Shown: piece by piece, positions 58,979 through 64,000 of the stretch
How positions within the stretch are numbered: position 1 is the first letter of the stretch
How the letters are laid out: each line of letters starts with the position of its first letter
Assembly (NCBI RefSeq): GCF_932526225.1
Contig: NC_064034.1
Location: forward strand, 9,363,387-9,427,386
DNA length: 64,000 nt
Direction: 5' to 3'
Source: Nematostella vectensis
Taxonomy: Eukaryota; Cnidaria; Anthozoa; Actiniaria; Edwardsiidae
Program-made: the position numbers and the translations under genes
The notes under the pieces: generated by a model
Database searches by the model: none
The model's input: the letters and a program-made list of their open reading frames with translations, nothing else
Told to the model about the DNA's origin: nothing

Positions 58979-58984
58979 TTCGGC
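58883..58984 (-). tRNA. tRNA-Phe(GAA)-like gene with 29-nt insertion after the B box, possible pseudogene
   Basis: Minus strand. Acceptor stem GCCGAAA pairs with TTTCGGC. D arm GCTC/GAGC. Anticodon arm TCAGA CTGAAGA TCTGA with anticodon GAA. T arm begins CCTGG TTCAATC. A box (TAGCTCAGTTGG) and B box (GGTTCAATCC) are intact, and TTTTT follows three nucleotides after the discriminator region. A 29-nt insertion (58895-58923) separates the B box from the closing half of the T stem (CGGG). It contains a perfect hairpin, GAGTTC GTAG GAACTC. Total 102 nt against the usual 73. Confidence 0.85.
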
Positions 58985-60170
58985 AGAACTGACTATAATT
59001 CAACTTTTTATCAGTATGATAACAAAGTTGCTTTCGTTCTCATCGCAGTAGGCAACAAAACCCAATTCTCAATCCACACATATTATTCAAGGTAAAAAGG
59101 AAGGGGTTTGGGGGACTATTTTGGTACATTCTCTAAACGTACGCAGTGCGGATTAATTGTTGTTCAACCAATTGTTCTCAAAGTGTACTACAGCTTAGAA
59201 GGTGGGCTGTAGGCAAAGGGCGGGAGGGGGGGGGGGGGGGGGTTAATTTTTACCCTGGGTTCCAGAGGCTGAATATCCGCTTTACCCGATTCGCTGAAAA
59301 AAAAATTCTCGCTTCGCTAAAAAAAGAAAAAAAAAACACGCTTCGCTCGAAAATAAACTCTCGCTTCTCTCGAAAAACTCTCGGAGCCTCTGGTTTCCAG
59401 GGTAGGTAATTCTAAACCCACTAAGCAATAGCAGAATGGCATAAAAAATACTGCACCCTTTTCAAAATAAAAAGTTAATCGAAAACAAGAAAAAAAACAG
59501 GACTATAGGAGGTTATTATTAACATAAACATATAAATATATTATAATTTTAATACCCCACTCTTGTAACAATTACATTTTAATAAAAGAGCCAGGTCTGG
59601 CTGGAGCCTGCAGTCTGGATCCGCCCCTGTAGTGTACTGTGGAATAAGTTTTTGGGGTTTCAGGACACCATTAGGGTGAGACCCTCTAAGGGATAGCAAA
59701 ATTAGAACAATCTTTGAACACCCGCTTAAAGACAGCAGTTGGTAGAACTCTACAATCAAAATGCAGCCTGCCCTAAATGATAGGATCATGATGCCCCTGT
59801 CGTCTATTCTTATTGAGGTCCCTCCCTAAGTGAAGCCCCAACAAATGGAGATGAGAGTTAGTGAGAGTACATGAGAGTTCCACTAACAGGGTTAGAGGCA
59901 AAAACACTGTGGGAAAAATGTCCAAATAAAATGGATCATTTCTTTACAAAAATAGACTTGAGGATTCATTTGACTTGTGGAAACAGAAACTTCCAGGTTT
60001 AGGTATTCTAGAAATTACATGTAACTTCTTTATGTAATTAATTCCTTGTCAGGTGTCAGGCTAATTAGCATGGTATAGCCAGTTCCAGATTCCCATCATC
60101 TGCAATTTACTTCAGGGTGAATTGAAGAAGTGCTTCAAAACACAGTTCAAATCCATGTTCTTCAAAGTTT
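58985..60170. other. Intergenic region between the tRNA-like gene and the Kelch gene
   Basis: No exon recognised. It contains a G-run (about 59226-59242), a small inverted-repeat element (listed separately) and AT-rich DNA likely to include the 3' untranslated region of the minus-strand Kelch gene. Confidence 0.5.
59251..59404. mobile_element. 154-bp MITE related to the 16217-16640 array
   Basis: Terminal inverted repeats TACCCTGGGTTCCAGAGGCT and, in complement at the right end, TACCCTGGAAACCAGAGGCT. The interior has short CTTCGCT/CTCGAAAA repeats. Its ends match the two halves of the 44-bp minisatellite unit at 16217-16640. Confidence 0.8.
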
Positions 60171-61886
60171 TTATATTGCATTATTAAGAGCTTGGACAAA
60201 GCTTTTTGGCAAGCGTAACGCACAAGCTCTGGGTCTGGAAATAGTGACATGCAAGTCTGAGAATTCAACTGGACTGGACCACTCACAAGACTCAATGTCA
60301 AAATACTCCATGGATTCTCCTTGTTGAGCAAAGCTTATCATATCATCCCCACCAAAAACATAAATCTTACCATCTATGTGAACAACTCCTGCATTTGATC
60401 TTTGCAGAGTTATGTCAGGTATACTGCTCCAAGAATTTGTTCTAATATCATAAACCTCACAAGCTGTTATTGGTTTGATATCATTGATGGAATTAGTTCC
60501 ATAGGCCTCATCACTATGTCCACTAATGATAAAAACTTTCTCACTGACAACGATACCACAAGCTGATGATCTAGAATAACTCATGGGTGCTACTTGTGAC
60601 CAGGAATCAGACGACTGATCATAAATCATGGAGCTAGTGAGACATTTATCATTAGTACTGCCTCCAAAAACATACAACTGGTTGTTGTGGGAGACCACAC
60701 AGGTACCTGACCTGGCAGGGTGTAATGGGGACATCAATTCCCATGTGTCAGTACAGGTATCATATCTTTGCAGGAGCTCTGTCCTGACACCATGTCTATT
60801 ATGTCCCCCTACAACATAAATAAATTTGCCAATGGCTGCCATTCCAAATTCGTCTGCATCGTGCAGTAGGGGAGCCTTAGCTGCCCAAGTGTTGGTCGAG
60901 GGATCATAGCAATGGACATGCGACGCTGGATTAATACAGCCGCTCCATCCATTGCCACTTACTGCATAAACACAGCCATTACAGTAGGCCAGACACTGCC
61001 ATGAGATACCTCCAGCAATTGGCTGGAATTCATACCATTCCTCTAAGCAAGGAGCATAGCAAACAACTGCTGGATCAAATGCCCTGTTGCACAGAAGAAC
61101 CACATCAATATAGTCATCAAGGCATGTCCGGGGTCTCATGAGGTATGGAGAAGTTGGTGTATGGTGTTTAGAGAGTTCAATAGCTCTTAGACATCTTTCA
61201 TCAAGAAGCTCATTTGAAAGAAGCCCCCTTATGTAGTCACTCTGCAGACAAAACAAACGTATTTGTTGGAATAACTTGGTAAAGTAATCTTTTGTGTTTG
61301 GATTGCTCTCAACCCAGCAAATAACAGCCTCGCATACTTCTTCTTCACTCTGTACAATAATATCTCTAGATGATATTAGTTCGAATACCTGGCTGAAATT
61401 AAGAGATGAAAATTCTTCTAATTTACTGACTTCACTGAAAGAGACCTTCATGCATTGAATGCAAACGGAAGCTAAACGCTGACAAGAATACGCCTTAGCC
61501 GCATGAAGCAATGGAATACAGTTGAAAGGGTTAATATATTGCTCGAGTTCACTCTCCAGAATCGTTTTCAATTTTGGCAGCAAGAGAAAATCAGCAGCAG
61601 CTAAAAAATCTTGAGCCGTTGCCTCTGTGACTTCCAGCTTCCCAGTGTAAAGATAAGTCAATAGATCTTCCATTATGGATACTGGGAATTGCTTGAGGTT
61701 GACAGTATTCTCTTGTCGTTCTCGCATACTTGAGGAAAATAGGCCGTTGAAAAAAATGCTGCTTGCACAAAGGACGTTTTTGTGCGCTGCAAACCTGTCG
61801 TTTCCAACTATCAGCTCGACATCACACAAGTGATTCTCTAGACGAAATTCGTTCAAGGTATGAAGAAGCTCTCTGCAATAATCCAT
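60171..61886 (-). CDS. BTB-BACK-Kelch protein (KLHL family), intronless ORF, 571 aa
   Basis: Likely substrate adaptor for a Cullin-3 ubiquitin ligase. Order seen: BTB domain (about residues 10-120; LCDVELIVGNDRFAAHKNVL, then YLYTGKLEV), BACK domain (about 130-235; VCEAVICWVESNP), then Kelch repeats (about 285-555) with YVVGGHN, YVFGGSTND, FIISGHSDE and YVFGGDD blades. The double-Gly positions vary between blades. The start is secure: ATG lies in GCCATGG context and an in-frame TAA immediately precedes it (TTAAGCCATGG). The coding region has no intron, common in invertebrate KLHL genes and compatible with retroposition, but a spliced leader exon is suggested at 62062. I cannot assign a specific human KLHL orthologue. 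Confidence 0.93.
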   Translation of the reverse strand: MDYCRELLHTLNEFRLENHLCDVELIVGNDRFAAHKNVLCASSIFFNGLFSSSMRERQENTVNLKQFPVSIMEDLLTYLYTGKLEVTEATAQDFLAAADFLLLPKLKTILESELEQYINPFNCIPLLHAAKAYSCQRLASVCIQCMKVSFSEVSKLEEFSSLNFSQVFELISSRDIIVQSEEEVCEAVICWVESNPNTKDYFTKLFQQIRLFCLQSDYIRGLLSNELLDERCLRAIELSKHHTPTSPYLMRPRTCLDDYIDVVLLCNRAFDPAVVCYAPCLEEWYEFQPIAGGISWQCLAYCNGCVYAVSGNGWSGCINPASHVHCYDPSTNTWAAKAPLLHDADEFGMAAIGKFIYVVGGHNRHGVRTELLQRYDTCTDTWELMSPLHPARSGTCVVSHNNQLYVFGGSTNDKCLTSSMIYDQSSDSWSQVAPMSYSRSSACGIVVSEKVFIISGHSDEAYGTNSINDIKPITACEVYDIRTNSWSSIPDITLQRSNAGVVHIDGKIYVFGGDDMISFAQQGESMEYFDIESCEWSSPVEFSDLHVTISRPRACALRLPKSFVQALNNAI

Positions 61887-62061
61887 GGCTTAACGATATT
61901 GATGTTCTATCCTTTAACCTATTTCACAACACGTAACATAAAAGAAATCAAGCATTCGAAGTGTTCATTTTTGTTTTGGAATTTCCACAGGCTACCCAAA
62001 AGTTGCCAATGAACAGTGACATTGATTCCGACTTTTCCACGAAGATGCAACGAGAACTTAC

Positions 62062-62110
62062 CGATCAAAATATTCCCGCCGCCGTAGTGTAGTCTCCTTT
62101 GCGCAAACGC
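62062..62110 (-). promoter_or_regulatory. Probable non-coding first exon of the Kelch gene
   Basis: Minus strand: a GC-rich block (CGGCGGCGGGAATATTTTGATCG) ends in a strong donor, gtaagttc. A pyrimidine-rich acceptor (GTTGTGAAATAG) lies about 35 nt before the ATG. This would give a 140-150 nt leader intron. The 5' limit is a guess. Confidence 0.5.
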
Positions 62111-62513
62111 GGACGGCTGCAAAGAGATTGCCCGAAGTAAAGTAGAAGAGAAAATGAGAGAATAATGGTGTTTGGCCTGTGTTTAACGTTAGGGATTGCC
62201 GAAATGGAGGCGGGTATGTAATTTATCTTTCTGCTAATTTTAGAAGTGATGCATGATGGCCAAACAAGAGCTGTATGCAAATAAGAAGTCCTGCTCTTAG
62301 CTCTGTCCATATCCTAATTTGCATTTATTATTAATAAAAATAAATAAATGTTACTTAATAATCAAATATATCATTTCATATAAAATGATACTTATAGTTG
62401 TCTATAGGTATCTATATTAAAGATAGGTAAACTCTTTTCTTGGAATCATTGAATGCATTAAATTTAATGGGCTCCACAGCCCTCCAAAGCCATTGGCTCC
62501 TGCCAAGACAATA

Positions 62514-62722
62514 CAGGGCGTAGCCAGGAGGAGGACCCAGGGGGGCCACCCCCCCCCCCCCCTTTCAGCAGCCAAAAATACAGTAAATGTCCATTGCCGG
62601 ATTAGCTCGCTAGCTGCAATTAAGTTATTTAAAGATAAAGATAAGGCAAGACATTACTTAAAATACAGGAGAAAATGACTCAATATCGGCCCCTACTGTT
62701 AAAATTCCTGGCTACGCCCCTG
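62514..62722. mobile_element. hAT-like MITE with CAGGGCGTAGCCAGGA ends
   Basis: Left end CAGGGCGTAGCCAGGA; right end is the complement of CAGGGGCGTAGCCAGGA. About 209 bp with an internal C-run. CAATA flanks both sides, a possible remnant of the target duplication. Confidence 0.7.
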
Positions 62723-62749
62723 CAATAAAAGGCCCTGAGGTATTTGAAT

Positions 62750-62882
62750 CAGGGCGGATCTAGGGTTTAGCCAAATTTACAGATATTGAGCTTAAAGATA
62801 ACAAGAAATATAAGGAAATCCACCATAGAACAATGAAACCCTTGCTTTGCTCCCACTTTTTTTGGACTCCTGGATCCGCCCC
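62750..62882. mobile_element. Small element with CAGGGCGGATC ends
   Basis: Left end CAGGGCGGATCTAGG; right end reads CCTGGATCCGCCCC, an imperfect inverted complement, over about 133 bp. A single GGATCCGCCCCTG end also occurs at about 59617-59629. Fits a short hAT-type MITE family. Confidence 0.6.
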
Positions 62883-63249
62883 ATGATTTTTATATTTGAC
62901 TTGGATATCATAAATAATCAATAATTGATCTCTACATTGATGGCAAGTAGAATACTGATCTAAATACTAAACAATTACTTTTTGCAACTTATTATAAGCA
63001 TTAAAGTTGAAATGCTGAAAAGTGGTCCTCAGATTCATTAAATCAAGGGTAAATACCATTTTCTAGCCATGTTGTACCAGGGTCAATATCAGCATTCTGC
63101 CATATCAAACCATGGGTTGCATTAGGTCCTGGCGGCCAGCGGAAGTGCTGGCTATTTTCCACTGAGCGCCGGCTACTTTTTTTCAAAGTCTTGAACTAAA
63201 AAGATATAACTTCCACCCCCTACTTATCAATCTCCACCGCCTACTCTGA

Positions 63250-63600
63250 AAGTTAATGAAAGCCCTGCACATAAGTCAAATATCAGCGTCCAAACAATAC
63301 CATACCTTTTATGTCAGTCAAGTTAGTTTTCAGTGTCACATTATGTTATGTGATTATCAGTGTCATGCCATCTCACTTAAGTTTATATTAGTGTTGCATC
63401 ATGTTTAACAAGTCATGTCATGTTAAGTCAAGTCAATATCAGTGTCATGTCACATCATGTCTTAAGTAAATATCAGTGTCATGCCATGTCACTCAATATG
63501 TCAATGTTATTGTCACACATGTCAACAGTGTCATGTCATTATTAAAAATATCAATATCAGTGTCACATAACATCATTTCAAGTCAAAATCAAAAATCTGT
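63250..63600. repeat. Degenerate GTCA-rich repeats
   Basis: Loose repeats of 40-60 bp built on AAGTCAATATCAGTGTCATG and TCATGTCA. Too diverged to define a period exactly. Confidence 0.65.
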
Positions 63601-64000
63601 CATATGACATAATGTCATTAGCACTTGCTACATAGCATAATTGCTTGAATAGGGGCCGCTGCACTTTTTCTGGATTTTTCTGCCCTAGATGAGGTGCTTA
63701 TTTGGGGGAACTGCTTATAGATAAAAAAAAGTAATTTTACGATGTGTCCGAAGCACAAATCCTCCCCAAAACCATAACCAAAAAAGCTTTCAGTGATAAA
63801 ATGTTGTGGCAAGTAATAATGTCAATTTTTGCTTGTCAAAATGCATGCCCTTGTCCTGTCACACACCAAGTCTGTCTATCCTCAATATAAGTGTCCAGTA
63901 ATCATATTATGCCAGGCACCAAATCATTAGTATTGTGTCATCCATCATATTCAGTCATTAATCATGTTTTCTACAGCTTAGTTTGGCTCTAATGTTTATT

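Larger units (their letters stand above)
62111..64000. other. Upstream flank of the Kelch gene, non-coding
   Basis: Holds the Kelch promoter side, two CAGGG-ended inverted-repeat elements, and degenerate GTCA-rich repeats (all listed separately). No recognisable exon on either strand to the right edge. Confidence 0.5.

Noticed and set aside
60171..61886. Kelch gene as a processed pseudogene
   Set aside because: The frame is fully open over 571 codons with all domains, a strong start context and a plausible spliced leader; nothing shows decay.

Overview
The window looks like nuclear DNA of an early-branching animal, most likely an anthozoan cnidarian (sea anemone or coral type). The genes are intron-rich, with exon boundaries and protein sequences close to vertebrate orthologues. 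Introns and intergenic DNA are AT-rich and full of short inverted-repeat transposons and minisatellites. No bacterial-style operons are present. The organism assignment is inference; gene identities rest on exon-by-exon reading with splice sites and reading phase checked.

Layout, left to right. 1-4949 is AT-rich non-coding DNA with a 15-bp tandem array. 4950-5055 (minus) is a candidate first coding exon of a PCTAIRE-type kinase (CDK16/17-like) whose remainder would lie beyond the left edge. It is divergent from a complete 12-exon ceramide kinase gene (CERK, plus, 6327-14173, 528 aa). 14174-19595 is intergenic and repeat-rich. Two tandem two-exon CLN3/battenin-like paralogues follow (plus, 19596-21679 and 24793-29233), sharing one intron position and phase. 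A 37-coding-exon SWI/SNF ATPase gene (SMARCA4/SMARCA2, Brahma type, minus, 31866-56358, 1538 aa by my splicing) fills the centre, with a non-coding first exon at about 58603-58690. Then come a tRNA-Phe-like gene with a 29-nt insertion (minus, 58883-58984) and an intronless BTB-BACK-Kelch gene (minus, 60171-61886).

Three things stand out. (1) Four near-identical intronic copies, plus fragments, of an RNA with box H/ACA snoRNA architecture sit in four different SMARCA4 introns, all in the host orientation, with base-pair-preserving changes between copies. (2) Repeated exon-edge minisatellites: tandem arrays whose unit contains the 3' end of an adjacent coding exon plus its 5' splice donor (CERK exon 11; SMARCA4 exons 2, 27 and 32), and one array built on the SMARCA4 C-terminal codons and stop. 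(3) The tRNA-Phe-like gene keeps both internal promoter boxes, the acceptor stem and a T-run terminator, yet carries a hairpin-forming insertion just after the B box. Two consecutive SMARCA4 introns also use GC-AG borders.

Functionally the genes are unrelated housekeeping or regulatory loci (sphingolipid kinase, lysosomal membrane proteins, chromatin remodeller, ubiquitin-ligase adaptor). I see no evidence that they act as one pathway.
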